NCBI RefSeq assembly: GCF_042701255.1 | Contig: NZ_CP170554.1 | Coordinates: forward strand, 3,410,001 to 3,474,000 | Direction of reading: 5' to 3' | From: Tahibacter sp042701255 | Lineage (GTDB): Bacteria > Pseudomonadota > Gammaproteobacteria > Xanthomonadales > Rhodanobacteraceae | DNA length: 64,000 nt | Shown: positions 23,165 to 32,856 of the stretch, in pieces | Numbering within the stretch: position 1 is the stretch's first letter | Layout of the letters: the number at the start of each line of letters is the position of its first letter | Notes under the pieces: generated by a model | Seen by the model: only the letters and a program-made list of their open reading frames with translations | Database searches by the model: none | What the model was told of the DNA's origin: nothing | Made by a program: the position numbers and the translations under genes

Positions 23165-23304
23165 CCCCATCCCCACCCATGCCCTCCCCTTGAATGGGAG
23201 GGTATTTTCCGGCCAGCCGTCGGGAAGCTCGCTTGTTTCAGACGGGTCTTCGCCGACCGTTGTAAACCCTCCCCTTCAAGGGGAGGGCATGGGTGGGGAT
23301 GGGG
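23165..23304. repeat. Nested inverted repeat, REP/BIME-like
   Basis: Two 38-base arms (23165-23202 and 23267-23304) are reverse complements with one mismatch, separated by 64 bases. Each arm carries its own GC-rich palindrome; the one in the second arm (23267-23287) is perfect, CCCTCCCCTT-C-AAGGGGAGGG. This head-to-head pair of hairpin units is the layout of bacterial interspersed mosaic elements. A mobilising RAYT transposase is not present in the window. Confidence 0.75.
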
Positions 23305-23344
23305 GTGCTTCGCGGTTGAATGCCGGATGCAGAAAGCGGGAAAA

Positions 23345-23386
23345 ACATCAGGCCCTCTCCTCCAGCCAAAGCCGAAGGAGAGGGCC
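23345..23386 (-). terminator. Intrinsic terminator of the M36 protease gene
   Basis: On the minus strand a perfect 11-bp stem (GGCCCTCTCCT/AGGAGAGGGCC, 23386-23376 with 23361-23351) with a 14-base loop is followed by TGATGTTTTT. It begins 29 bases after the metalloprotease stop codon. Confidence 0.85.
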
Positions 23387-23415
23387 GTCACGATACCTGC
23401 AATCCAGCAACGCGA

Positions 23416-26400
23416 TTACTGATCAGCAACGACCGACGAAAACACCGGCTGCGCAGCACCGCGGATTTCCACGCGGGCGACGGCCCAGTGCGCATCGTTC
23501 GCGCGGAACGTGCTGATCACGCGCGTGCGCAGGCGCAGCTGCACCTGGTGGCCGGCGAGGCCGGCGCCGAAGCGCAGGGTGTCGTCGCGCCAGCCGCCGG
23601 AGATGCCGCTGAACGAAGCGCTGCCGGCGCTCAGCAGCGGCGCGGCGTCCTGCCAGTCGCCGCCGTCGATGCGGATCTCGATGCGGCCGTAGCCCGGCGT
23701 GACCGGGGAGCGGTCGAAGTCGAAGTCGTGGCGCAGCACGAATTCCAGCGGCGTGGTCGCCGAGACCGTGAACGGCTGCGTCGCGAGCCAGGTGTTCAGG
23801 CTCAGCTGCGCATCGCTCATGACATAGGCCCAGCTGCCGTTGTAGCGGCGGCGCTGCCAGTCGAGCACTTCGGCCAGATCGTCACCTTCGGCGCCGAGAC
23901 AGACGTACAGCGCGCAGCCGTGCGGATAGTCGTCGAAGCCGCGTATCCAGTCGGCGGCAAACGTCGCCGGGTAGGCGAGGTTGTCGACGTTGCGGTCGCG
24001 ACGCAGGTCGACGTTGAACTCGAACGGCCGCACCGTCAGCGCGAACGCTTCCGGATGCTGGGTGTCCCAGGCGAACGCCTGCACCGGCAGGGTCAGCGGA
24101 CCGAAGCCGCTGCGCACGCGCACCGGCAAGGTGATCACGCGGGTCTCTTCGGGCGCCAGCGCGATGTTGTCGACGACGATGCCGTCGGGCAGGTCGTACA
24201 GGCCCGGCAGCGGCGGCACGGTCAGGCTGATGCGGCTCAGCGGTGCGAAGCCGCTGTTGCGCAGGGTGATCAGCACGTCGCCGTTCTCGTTGCGATCGAG
24301 TACGCCGTCGCCGTCGCCGCCGTTCTCGCGCAGGCTCACGTCGACGATGCTCAGCGCATGATCGAGATCGCGGAAGCTCTCCTCGACGCCGCGCAGGCTG
24401 AACGACTTGCGCGGCGGCGACAGCGCGCCGGAACCGAAGCCGCGTTCGGCGAAGCCGCTGCGGCAGCGGCGATAGTCCGCCTCGCTGTCGGCGCGGATCG
24501 CGAACAGCAGCGCGTTGCGCGCTTCGGTATAGGTCGCATCGGTCGGGAACAGCTGCAGGCCGCCGACGAGCCAGCGCAGGAAATCACGGTGACGCGTCTC
24601 GAACTGCGCCGACGGCGCCGCCGCGAGCACGTTGCGTGCGCACTGCCACAGCGCCGTGGTCCAGACCTCGCCGGCCGTGTGGATTTCCGCGTTGACGAGC
24701 GAGCGCGCCTTCCAGTCGTAGGGCTGGCTGCCGGCCGGCACCGGATTGTCCTGGCTGATGTGGCGCAGGGTCAGCGGATTGCGCTGCAGGTCGCTGGAAT
24801 ACGGATAGCGGCGGATGCCGTGGTAATAGCTGTTGTCGGGGTTCGTCGGCGAACCGGCGATCGGCAGGTCGTCGCCGGCGAAGTCGTAGTCGAGGTTCAT
24901 GTAGGCGCCGACCGCGTAGGCAGCCGAGAACGCCGGCTGGCCCGGCATGGCCCAGCGGTCCTGCTCGCGGACGGTGACGAACAGGCCGACGAAGTCCGCC
25001 GTGCCCTCGTTGAGCGCGCCGGGCTGGCCGTAGTAGTCCGAGGTCGTCAGACGGCCGAACATCGTATGCGCCCATTCGTGGGCGAGCACGCCGAGATCGA
25101 ACGCGCTGACGTCGCGGTGGCTGCGGCTCTGGATGTTGTAGCCGAGGGTCAGCGCGGGGCTTTCGCCGTCGGTCGGCGCATAGGTGAAGGTGGTCAGCGA
25201 CGCCGCGTGCACGAGCAGCGGATCGTCGGCGATGCCGCCGCGGCCGTAGTTGTCGGTCTGGCTGTTGCCGGCAGCTTCGTCGTAGCCGGCCGCATAGAAC
25301 AGGTCATGCAGCCAGTTCGTCGCATAGAAGCCCTGCACGATCTTCGCATTGAGCCCGATATCCCCGGTCGGGATCGGCGCGGTCGCGTCGCGGCACTGGT
25401 CGTAGTCGTTGCGCGTGGTGTCGACGTCGTAGGCGTAGTCGAAGCGGAACGGCGCGGTGGTGCGTGCGCGGAAGTCGCCTTCGGCGGCGTTGAAGCCCGG
25501 TCCCCAGCCTTCGCCACTGCAATAGTCTTCTTCGATCGTGTCGGCATTGAAGAACGCGTCGACGTTGTTGCCGCGGGTTTCTTCCGCCGTGGCCGCGAGC
25601 CAGGGATCGCCGGTGCCGGCGTCGCTGAGATGCACGAGATTCATCGGCGCCGGCACGGTCGGCTTGTAGCCGTTGGCCTGGCCGGTCGGATGCGGATTGG
25701 TATAGCCGTAGGGATCGACGTAGGGACGGCCCTGGGCATTGGCGAAGACGCGATAGTCGAAAGCCTGCAGATCGTGGATCTGGCCCTGCCGGCGCAGCAC
25801 GCGGCCGTCTTCGGCCGACACGACTAGCGCGAGACCCAGCGGCCGCGACTCGCCGGCGCGCTTGCCCAGCACTTCGGCGTAGTAGGCCGCGGTCAGGCCG
25901 TTTCCGGTCGGATACCAGACCGGCTTGATGCGCGCCGGACGCAGCGCAGTGAAGTCGCCGCTGCCGGTCAGGTCGATGCGCAGGTAATCGCCGTTGCTGC
26001 GCTTGGCCGCGCCGGCGTCGGGTTGGACGGGGATGTCGAGGCTGCGCAGCGCCTGCTGCAGCGCCTGTTTCGCATCGAGGGCGAAGGCCGGCAGCGCCGC
26101 GTTGTCGAGCTTGGCCGGCAGGCTGCCGCCGCTGGCGCGGGCTTCGCCGTTGGCATCGCGCAACAGGCTCAGTCGCGCGCCGTAGATGTCGATGCCGGCC
26201 ACCTGCGGCCGATAGTGTTCGACGCGGTTGCGCCGGTCGGTACTGCGGCGCAGTTCCACGCCGGCGAGTTGCGGATAGCGGCCGTGCAGCAGGGACGCGG
26301 CATCGGGATTGCGCTTGGCCGCGGCGGGCAGCGTATCGAGCCATTCGAGATGCGGCTGCAGCGCGGGCGGTTCGGCGCTGCTGCGTGCGAGGGCCAGGGG

Positions 26401-26451
26401 GGAAACCGAGAGACCGGCGAAAGCCAGCCAACACAATGAGACGTAGTTCAC
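23416..26451 (-). CDS. Secreted M36-family (fungalysin-like) zinc metalloprotease
   Basis: A 1011-residue secreted protease. A signal peptide precedes an FTP-like propeptide region (about 30-250). The catalytic domain carries the zinc motif HEWAHTMF (around residues 458-465) and, about 20 residues on, NEGTADF with the third zinc ligand; in M36 enzymes these read HEYGH and GEGWSDF-like. About 350 C-terminal residues form beta-rich, Ig/CARDB-like and pre-peptidase-like domains, which often aid secretion or substrate binding. There is no sorting signal I can name. The gene is monocistronic, with its own terminator. Confidence 0.88.
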   Translation of the reverse strand: MNYVSLCWLAFAGLSVSPLALARSSAEPPALQPHLEWLDTLPAAAKRNPDAASLLHGRYPQLAGVELRRSTDRRNRVEHYRPQVAGIDIYGARLSLLRDANGEARASGGSLPAKLDNAALPAFALDAKQALQQALRSLDIPVQPDAGAAKRSNGDYLRIDLTGSGDFTALRPARIKPVWYPTGNGLTAAYYAEVLGKRAGESRPLGLALVVSAEDGRVLRRQGQIHDLQAFDYRVFANAQGRPYVDPYGYTNPHPTGQANGYKPTVPAPMNLVHLSDAGTGDPWLAATAEETRGNNVDAFFNADTIEEDYCSGEGWGPGFNAAEGDFRARTTAPFRFDYAYDVDTTRNDYDQCRDATAPIPTGDIGLNAKIVQGFYATNWLHDLFYAAGYDEAAGNSQTDNYGRGGIADDPLLVHAASLTTFTYAPTDGESPALTLGYNIQSRSHRDVSAFDLGVLAHEWAHTMFGRLTTSDYYGQPGALNEGTADFVGLFVTVREQDRWAMPGQPAFSAAYAVGAYMNLDYDFAGDDLPIAGSPTNPDNSYYHGIRRYPYSSDLQRNPLTLRHISQDNPVPAGSQPYDWKARSLVNAEIHTAGEVWTTALWQCARNVLAAAPSAQFETRHRDFLRWLVGGLQLFPTDATYTEARNALLFAIRADSEADYRRCRSGFAERGFGSGALSPPRKSFSLRGVEESFRDLDHALSIVDVSLRENGGDGDGVLDRNENGDVLITLRNSGFAPLSRISLTVPPLPGLYDLPDGIVVDNIALAPEETRVITLPVRVRSGFGPLTLPVQAFAWDTQHPEAFALTVRPFEFNVDLRRDRNVDNLAYPATFAADWIRGFDDYPHGCALYVCLGAEGDDLAEVLDWQRRRYNGSWAYVMSDAQLSLNTWLATQPFTVSATTPLEFVLRHDFDFDRSPVTPGYGRIEIRIDGGDWQDAAPLLSAGSASFSGISGGWRDDTLRFGAGLAGHQVQLRLRTRVISTFRANDAHWAVARVEIRGAAQPVFSSVVADQ

Positions 26452-26775
26452 GAAGATACTCCGGCGAAAGGCCCGGCGAGCGTAGCAATCGCATCCGGTC
26501 TACGCAATTCTTCGTACGAACGTCACTGCAATTTTTTTGTACGACCATCGGTGACGATCGGCGCGCGTCGCGGAGCACTCGACGGCAGCCGTTTGCGATG
26601 CTGCCGTGCAGCATCGACGGCGGTGCCGGAAACGTTGTACGTTGTCTTTCGTATTTTTTTGCGCTGAGGCAGAATCGCCGGACGCGACGCCCGTCGCGGC
26701 GCATCCCAATACCACCAATCACCCGGCAAGCCGGCCGGCTTCTTGCCGTGCGGCGCCGTCAGCGGAGAACGAAGC
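26452..26775. promoter_or_regulatory. AT-rich divergent promoter region
   Basis: This 324-base gap separates the metalloprotease (leftward) from the dipeptidase (rightward). It is markedly more AT-rich than its surroundings, with T-runs near 26530 and 26655, and holds a perfect palindrome TTCGTACGAA (26511-26520), about 60 bases upstream of the protease start. GTACG recurs nearby. It presumably contains both promoters; exact -35/-10 boxes are not clear. Confidence 0.5.
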
Positions 26776-27924
26776 ATGGTCAGTCGGCGGGACGTGTTGA
26801 TCGGAGCGGGCATGGCGGGACTGTCGGCGGCCTTCGGCGTGGCGTCCGCCGCGCGCACCGGCAAGAAAGTGGAGCCCGCGCTGCACTGGAAGCCGTATGC
26901 CGACACGTATTCGATCGACGGCGCCTCGAGCTTCGACTTCATCTACACCGAAGACCCCGAGGCCATCCGCAAGGAGCTCGCCGTACAGCGCGCCTGTGGC
27001 CTCGGCGCCGTGCTGACGACGACGGCGCCGCAGGGCCGCTTCTGGCTCGACGACGCGGCCTACGAGCGCAGCAGGAAGGCGATAGAACGCTGGAACGCGA
27101 TCGCCGCGGAGCATCCGGATCATCTGTACATCGTGCGCAGCGCGGCCGACCTGACGGTGAAGGCCCGCGGCAAGCGCACGGGCGTGATTCTCGGCTTCCA
27201 GGGCACCGAATCGCTCGGCGAGGACGTGGCGCGCATTCCGCAGTTCCGCGAACTCGGCCTGCGCGTCGTGCAGCTGACCCACAACCGCCGCAACCTCGTC
27301 GGCGACGGCTGCATGGAGCCCGGCAATGCGGGCCTCAGCAACTACGGCCATCAGGTCGTCGAAGCCCTGGAAGAGAACCGGATCGTCGTCGATCTCGCGC
27401 ACGGGGCCGCGCGCACGATCAGCGAAGGCATCGCGGCCTGCAAGAAGCCGATGCTGATCAGCCATACGGGCTGCCGCGCCCTGTCGGACCTGCCGCGCAA
27501 CGTGTACGACAGCGAGCTGCGCGCGATGGCCGATCGCGGCGGCGTCGCCGGCATCATCTTCTGGCCCTACTTGCGCAAGGACACGCAGCCGATGGCCATC
27601 GACGTGATCCGCCACATCGAGCACGCGATCGACGTCTGCGGCGAGGACCACGTCGGCATCGGCACCGACGACGGCGTCGCGCCGGTCGACCGCACGCCGG
27701 AGTTCGAGAAGCAGAACCGCGAGTTCATGAAGGGCATGGTCGAGGACGGCATTTTCGAGAAAGGACGTCCGGAAGATCTCTACATCTTCATTCCGGATCT
27801 GAACATGGCCAACCGCTTCGACGTGCTCGCGGCGATGCTGTCGCAGCGCGGACATTCCGATGCGCGCATCGCGAAGATCCTCGGCGGCAATTTCGCGCGC
27901 GTCATGGGCGAGATCTGGGGCTGA
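26776..27924 (+). CDS. M19 (renal dipeptidase)-like protein with altered metal site
   Basis: A 382-residue TIM-barrel protein of the membrane-dipeptidase family with a Tat-like leader (SRRDVLIGAGMAG). The second half of the metal site is present: the His in VVDLAHGA, the His in LISHTGCRAL and the Asp in GIGTDDG. The N-terminal HxD pair, normally in IDGHND, reads SIDGASS, and the bridging Glu position reads GFQGTES with Gln. The binuclear zinc centre is therefore probably incomplete, and activity may differ from dipeptide hydrolysis. The start at 26776 follows GGAG; a longer start at 26743 would spoil the leader. Confidence 0.8.
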   Translation: MVSRRDVLIGAGMAGLSAAFGVASAARTGKKVEPALHWKPYADTYSIDGASSFDFIYTEDPEAIRKELAVQRACGLGAVLTTTAPQGRFWLDDAAYERSRKAIERWNAIAAEHPDHLYIVRSAADLTVKARGKRTGVILGFQGTESLGEDVARIPQFRELGLRVVQLTHNRRNLVGDGCMEPGNAGLSNYGHQVVEALEENRIVVDLAHGAARTISEGIAACKKPMLISHTGCRALSDLPRNVYDSELRAMADRGGVAGIIFWPYLRKDTQPMAIDVIRHIEHAIDVCGEDHVGIGTDDGVAPVDRTPEFEKQNREFMKGMVEDGIFEKGRPEDLYIFIPDLNMANRFDVLAAMLSQRGHSDARIAKILGGNFARVMGEIWG

Positions 27925-28033
27925 TCGCCGCTGGCGCCGTCGAGTCCGCTGTGCCCGGAAAAGTAGCGCACGTTTGACGCGCTCTTAATCGCGACTGGCT
28001 GAAACTGCCGTTTCGAAACAAGGAACACGGCAG

Positions 28034-29360
<1,327 letters not shown>

Positions 29361-29374
<14 letters not shown>

Positions 29375-29909
29375 ACGCCTGACGGCGCTGCGTCTGGCGC
29401 CGCTGCGCAGCCTGCGAGCATTGACCGACCCGCGCCACGCCGCGCTGCGCACCGTGCGTCTGGTCAGCGCCGTCTTTCACGGCGCGGCCGTGCGCTGTTC
29501 ATTGCCGACCCTGGGCTGCGAAGTCGGCTGGGGCCAGCCGACGACGGATTCCACCGTCTGGCGGCGCGTGCCGCTGGTCTACGGCGACGCGACCTTGGGC
29601 CTGCTCGAGCTGCGCTGCTCCGGACTGCTCTGGCGCCGCAGCAGCCACATCGCCGCATTGCTGGCCGAGCCCCTGGCGCTGCTCTTGGCCCTGCACGCGG
29701 AATCGCCGCAGACCCTGCGCGGCACCGTGCTGTCGTCGCAGCCGCTGCACGAACTCAACAACGCCGCGCATGCGCTGAGCCTGCAGGTCGGCGTCATGCA
29801 GATGCTGCTCGAGCGCGGCGACACGGACGAGGCGCGACAGTTCGCTGGCCTCTGCGTGCGCCAGGCCGACAAGCTCGTCGCGGTGGTGGCGGGGTTGCGC
29901 AACCGCTGA
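29361..29909 (+). CDS. Orphan HELNN (DHp-like) protein without kinase domain
   Basis: A 182-residue protein starting inside the end of the NtrC-type gene, with no Shine-Dalgarno of its own, so translation is probably coupled. The C-terminal third has a motif, LHELNNAAHAL with H130, like the phospho-accepting H box of histidine kinases (HELNNPL), followed by a second helix (ARQFAGLCVRQADKLVAVV). No ATP-binding domain follows. The N-terminal part may be a small ligand-binding domain. It could be a phosphotransfer partner or phosphatase for the regulator; this is inference. Confidence 0.65.
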
Positions 29910-30047
29910 CGGCGTTGCCGGAGCCCGGCGCGGGACCGCGGCGAACGTGCCGCGAATCCGCAACGATCGTCGCGCCGCGAATCCGTTTTCCACGCTGCGG
30001 CGCTCAGGGCCGCGCCGTCGTTGTTTCCGCGCCGGCGCTGCGCGGAG

Positions 30048-30074
30048 CCGCCCCGCCGTGCGACGGCGGGGCGG
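30048..30074. terminator. GC-rich hairpin downstream of the BON gene
   Basis: A perfect 12-bp stem (CCGCCCCGCCGT/ACGGCGGGGCGG) with a 3-base loop lies between the converging HELNN and BON genes. There is no T-run on either strand, so it may stop transcription poorly or act only as an RNA 3'-end stabiliser. Confidence 0.45.
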
Positions 30075-30086
30075 AGGGCTGTCGCC

Positions 30087-31331
30087 TCAGTGCTTCTTCT
30101 GCGACTCGTCGGCATTGCTGCCGGCGCTGCTGCGCGAACCCGCGCTCAGGCTGCCGCCGCCCGAGGTGCCCGAGAGGTTCTGGCCGGTGCCGGCATTGCG
30201 CACCGTGAGCCGGTTCTCCACGTCCTTGACGCCGCCGCAGTCGTCGGCGATGTCTTCGGCGCGATGCTTGAGATGGCGCGCGTCGACGCTGCCGGTCAGG
30301 GTGACCGTGCCGTTCTTCACGTCGACGTTGATGTCGCCGGCGTCGAGCATCGGGTCGTCGGTCAGGCGTTCGCTGATGTCTTCCCTGATGCGGTCGTCCG
30401 AGCGCAGGTAGTTCTTGGGGCCGCGGCCGCGCAGGCTCTGGCTTTCGTGGCGGCCCTGTCCGTAGCCGCTGATGCCGTAGCCTTCGCCGTAGCCCTGCTG
30501 GCTGCGGTAACCGCCGCCGCCCTGGCCGTAGCTGCTCTGGCCGTACTGGCCCTGACTCTGGTTGCGGCCGAGATCCCGGCCGTAGGCATCCTCGCGCTGT
30601 TCGCCGTAGCCGTACTCGCTGCCGCGTCCCTGCGCCAGGCGATTGCCGTAGCCGTACTGGCCGCCGCCCTGGGCGTAGTCGCCGTAGAAGCGGTGCTCGT
30701 CGGTGCGGCCGTAGTCGTAGCGGCGACCCGCGCTGCCGTAGCCCAGGTCGCTGCCGTAGGCGCCGACATAGCCCTGGCCGCTTTCGTCGTAGTCGCGCCA
30801 CGGCGCGCCGTAGGACTGGCGATAGTTCTGGCCGTAGGGCAGGCCGCTGCTTTCGCGCGCGTAGTCGGACTGCGTGCCGTAGCCGCGATTCTGCGGATGG
30901 TGGGTCGGTGCGACGGTCGGGCCGTAGCGGCGCTGCTCGTCCGGTCCGCCGTAGCGCGAGCCTTCGCCGTAGAAGCGGCGGCCTTCGTAGTCGCGGTCGC
31001 CGTAGTAGCCGCCGGCGCCGCCATACGGCTGCCCGGCGCCGTAGCTCGCGCGCGAACCGCTGCGCTCGACCTGATAGTCCTGACGGCCGAAATGCGGCTC
31101 GTTGCCGCGTCCGTAGCGCTGACGCGCGAAGTCGGAACGATAGCCTTCGTCCTGGTCGTAGCCGGTGTAGGTATCGCTCCAGTCGTCCGGCGCGGCGTAG
31201 CCGGCGCGCTGGTTTTCCTCGCGCTCGTCGCTGCGATAGTCGCTGCGGTAGTTGCTGCGCGCGGAGTAGGGGCGTTCGACGTCGCGGTTGCGCGGCTGGC
31301 GCGTCTCGCGCTCACGATCGTATCGTTGCAT
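30087..31331 (-). CDS. Tyr/Gly/Arg-rich disordered protein with C-terminal BON domain
   Basis: A 414-residue protein with no signal peptide. Residues 1 to about 310 are low-complexity, dominated by Tyr, Gly, Arg, Gln, Asp and Ser with many YG, GYG, RDY and RGR units. A single BON domain follows (about 320-385: DDRIREDISERLTDDP ... VTLTGSVDARHLKHRAEDIADD), then a Ser/Gly tail. BON domains bind membranes or envelope partners and occur in stress proteins such as OsmY, but those are exported and lack this head. The composition resembles phase-separating prion-like regions. A purine-rich GGAGAGAG site precedes the ATG. Confidence 0.85.
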   Translation of the reverse strand: MQRYDRERETRQPRNRDVERPYSARSNYRSDYRSDEREENQRAGYAAPDDWSDTYTGYDQDEGYRSDFARQRYGRGNEPHFGRQDYQVERSGSRASYGAGQPYGGAGGYYGDRDYEGRRFYGEGSRYGGPDEQRRYGPTVAPTHHPQNRGYGTQSDYARESSGLPYGQNYRQSYGAPWRDYDESGQGYVGAYGSDLGYGSAGRRYDYGRTDEHRFYGDYAQGGGQYGYGNRLAQGRGSEYGYGEQREDAYGRDLGRNQSQGQYGQSSYGQGGGGYRSQQGYGEGYGISGYGQGRHESQSLRGRGPKNYLRSDDRIREDISERLTDDPMLDAGDINVDVKNGTVTLTGSVDARHLKHRAEDIADDCGGVKDVENRLTVRNAGTGQNLSGTSGGGSLSAGSRSSAGSNADESQKKH

Positions 31332-31686
31332 GGGTCTCTCTCCTTCCGAAATTCTTCTGCGGCCGCCGATGCGGCAGCGCTGGAAGGGAGCAAGACATAT
31401 GCCACGTTACGATATTTTTATATATCCACCGGCAGCGGCCCGTGGCGTGGTTCTGCGCGGCGAGCTGCGCCGCAGACGACGGTTGACGGCGGGAAACTCC
31501 TTCCGCGGCGCTGTAGCAATTTCATCGGCGCGGTTCGTCGTTGCACCTTGCATGTCGGCGCGCGGACGTCGCGCGAATTGCCGCGTCCGTCCACGCAGCG
31601 GCGCGCGTTTGCGCGGCTCGCGGCGCCGGCACGCAATCTGCTCGGACGTCCTGCCGTTCCGGCTTACTCGTTTCGAGGAGAATCCC
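31332..31686. promoter_or_regulatory. Divergent promoter region between the BON and EF-hand genes
   Basis: A 355-base gap with an AT-rich core, GATATTTTTATATATC (31411-31426), which is rare in this genome and lies about 80 bases upstream of the BON start. It probably drives that gene. The rest up to the EF-hand gene shows no clear feature beyond a GAGGAGA ribosome site just before 31687. Confidence 0.5.
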
Positions 31687-31980
31687 ATGAGCAAGACTTC
31701 CGCACTGGCCGCGACCTTGGCCGCCCTGTTCGCCGCGGCACCGCTGCTCGGTGTCGCCAACGACGACAAGCTCAGCCGCGATCAGACGCCGACCGGCGAA
31801 CACGTTCCGGTGTTCAACCAGATCGACAGCGACGGCAACGGCATGCTCGACAAGGACGAATTCGCCCGCGGCACGACGGCCGAGCAGATCACGTTCGCCG
31901 AAGTCGACCGCGACGGCGACGGCAAGGTCTCCCGCCAGGAATGGGACGAGCACAAGAAGATCAAGAAGCAGCAGCCCTGA
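31687..31980 (+). CDS. Small exported EF-hand calcium-binding protein
   Basis: A 97-residue protein with a signal peptide (about residues 1-24) and two canonical EF-hand loops: D47 to E58 (DSDGNGMLDKDE) and D74 to E85 (DRDGDGKVSRQE). All calcium-coordinating positions are filled. It would be a periplasmic calcium binder similar to calerythrin-like or EfhP-like proteins. A strong GAGGAGA Shine-Dalgarno precedes it and an intrinsic terminator follows, so it is a single-gene unit. Confidence 0.9.
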   Translation: MSKTSALAATLAALFAAAPLLGVANDDKLSRDQTPTGEHVPVFNQIDSDGNGMLDKDEFARGTTAEQITFAEVDRDGDGKVSRQEWDEHKKIKKQQP

Positions 31981-32031
31981 TCGCCGCCGTTCGCGGCAGC
32001 CCCGCGGCGGCTCGCGCCGCCCCAGGAAAAC

Positions 32032-32060
32032 GCCCGGGCTCGAGGACCCGGGCTTTTTTT
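32032..32060 (+). terminator. Intrinsic terminator after the EF-hand gene
   Basis: A 7-bp stem (GCCCGGG/CCCGGGC) with an 8-base loop followed by seven T residues. It separates the EF-hand gene from the tubulin/actin cluster. Confidence 0.88.
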
Positions 32061-32180
32061 CGTCCGCCGCCGCACGGTCGCGGCTGAGAGGATGGAAACG
32101 CTGGCGGCAGATCCTCGCTTCGGAGGCTGAAACGGACGACTGCCTCGTCGTCCGGGCCGCCGAAGAGGGAGAGCAGACCG

Positions 32181-32828
32181 ATGCGGGACCAGCGAGCGAC
32201 GCAGATTTCAGCGACGGCGGCCGCCGTCCCCGCCGGCGGCAGGCGTGCCCCGGGCAACGGCAGCCGTGCTCACCGCAGTGGCGCAGTGCTGCGTCTGATC
32301 GTCGCGGCCGTACTGCTCGTCGTCCCGCTCGCGCCGGCGTTCGCGCAGAGCGCCGAAGAGCTCGACGCGCTGCACGGCGCCTTCGAGCAGCTGCGCATTT
32401 TCGTCTACGTGGCCGTCGGCGGCGGCCTGCTCGCCGGGATCGGCGTATTCCTGTTCCGCCGGCAGCGGCTGATGCGCTATTCCGTTCCCGGCGGTCTGGC
32501 CGTCGCGGTGCTCGGGGCGGTGCTGCTGCTCTGGGCCCTGGGGGCCGTGTTCGTCTCCGACGATGCGAGCCGCTGCATCGATGCGCCGCTGCGCAGCGGC
32601 GCGGCCGCGCAATCCTACGACCTCGCCTGCGCCGAAGCCCGCGATCGGTTCGCCAACGCCCTGGGTCTGGTCAGCGTCGCGCGCTCGTTCGAAGACGAAC
32701 GGCGCGCCGATCTGCCGCTGGGCCCGCGCGCGACGCGCGTCTGGCCGCTGCTGTCGGCCGCGCTCGCCGCATTGCTCGGCTTCCTGTTGCTGCGGCCGCT
32801 GTTCCAGCGGCTGTTCGTCCGCGTCTGA
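32181..32828 (+). CDS. Small membrane protein, first gene of the tubulin/actin cluster
   Basis: A 215-residue protein of unknown family. An N-terminal hydrophobic segment ending in APAFAQ (about 36-56) looks like a signal peptide. Three further hydrophobic helices are visible at about 72-91, 103-125 and 185-202. Between the last two lies a soluble loop with two cysteines (CIDAPL, LACAEA). It is encoded 28 bases before the giant NTPase gene and on the same strand, so it may be its membrane anchor or sensor. The N-terminal start is not certain. Confidence 0.6.
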   Translation: MRDQRATQISATAAAVPAGGRRAPGNGSRAHRSGAVLRLIVAAVLLVVPLAPAFAQSAEELDALHGAFEQLRIFVYVAVGGGLLAGIGVFLFRRQRLMRYSVPGGLAVAVLGAVLLLWALGAVFVSDDASRCIDAPLRSGAAAQSYDLACAEARDRFANALGLVSVARSFEDERRADLPLGPRATRVWPLLSAALAALLGFLLLRPLFQRLFVRV

Positions 32829-32856
32829 TCCGTTTCCCTCCACGAGCGACTTCTCC

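Larger units (their letters stand above)
22827..23415. other. 589-base intergenic region with palindromic repeats
   Basis: No credible gene. The half next to the 2Fe-2S subunit should contain the promoter of that minus-strand operon. The half next to the metalloprotease holds a long inverted repeat (23165-23304) and the protease terminator (23345-23386). Confidence 0.6.

Noticed and set aside
27996..28008. Possible sigma-54 promoter TGGC...TGC before the second NtrC-type gene.
   Set aside because: The spacing between GG and GC is 8 bases, not the required 10.
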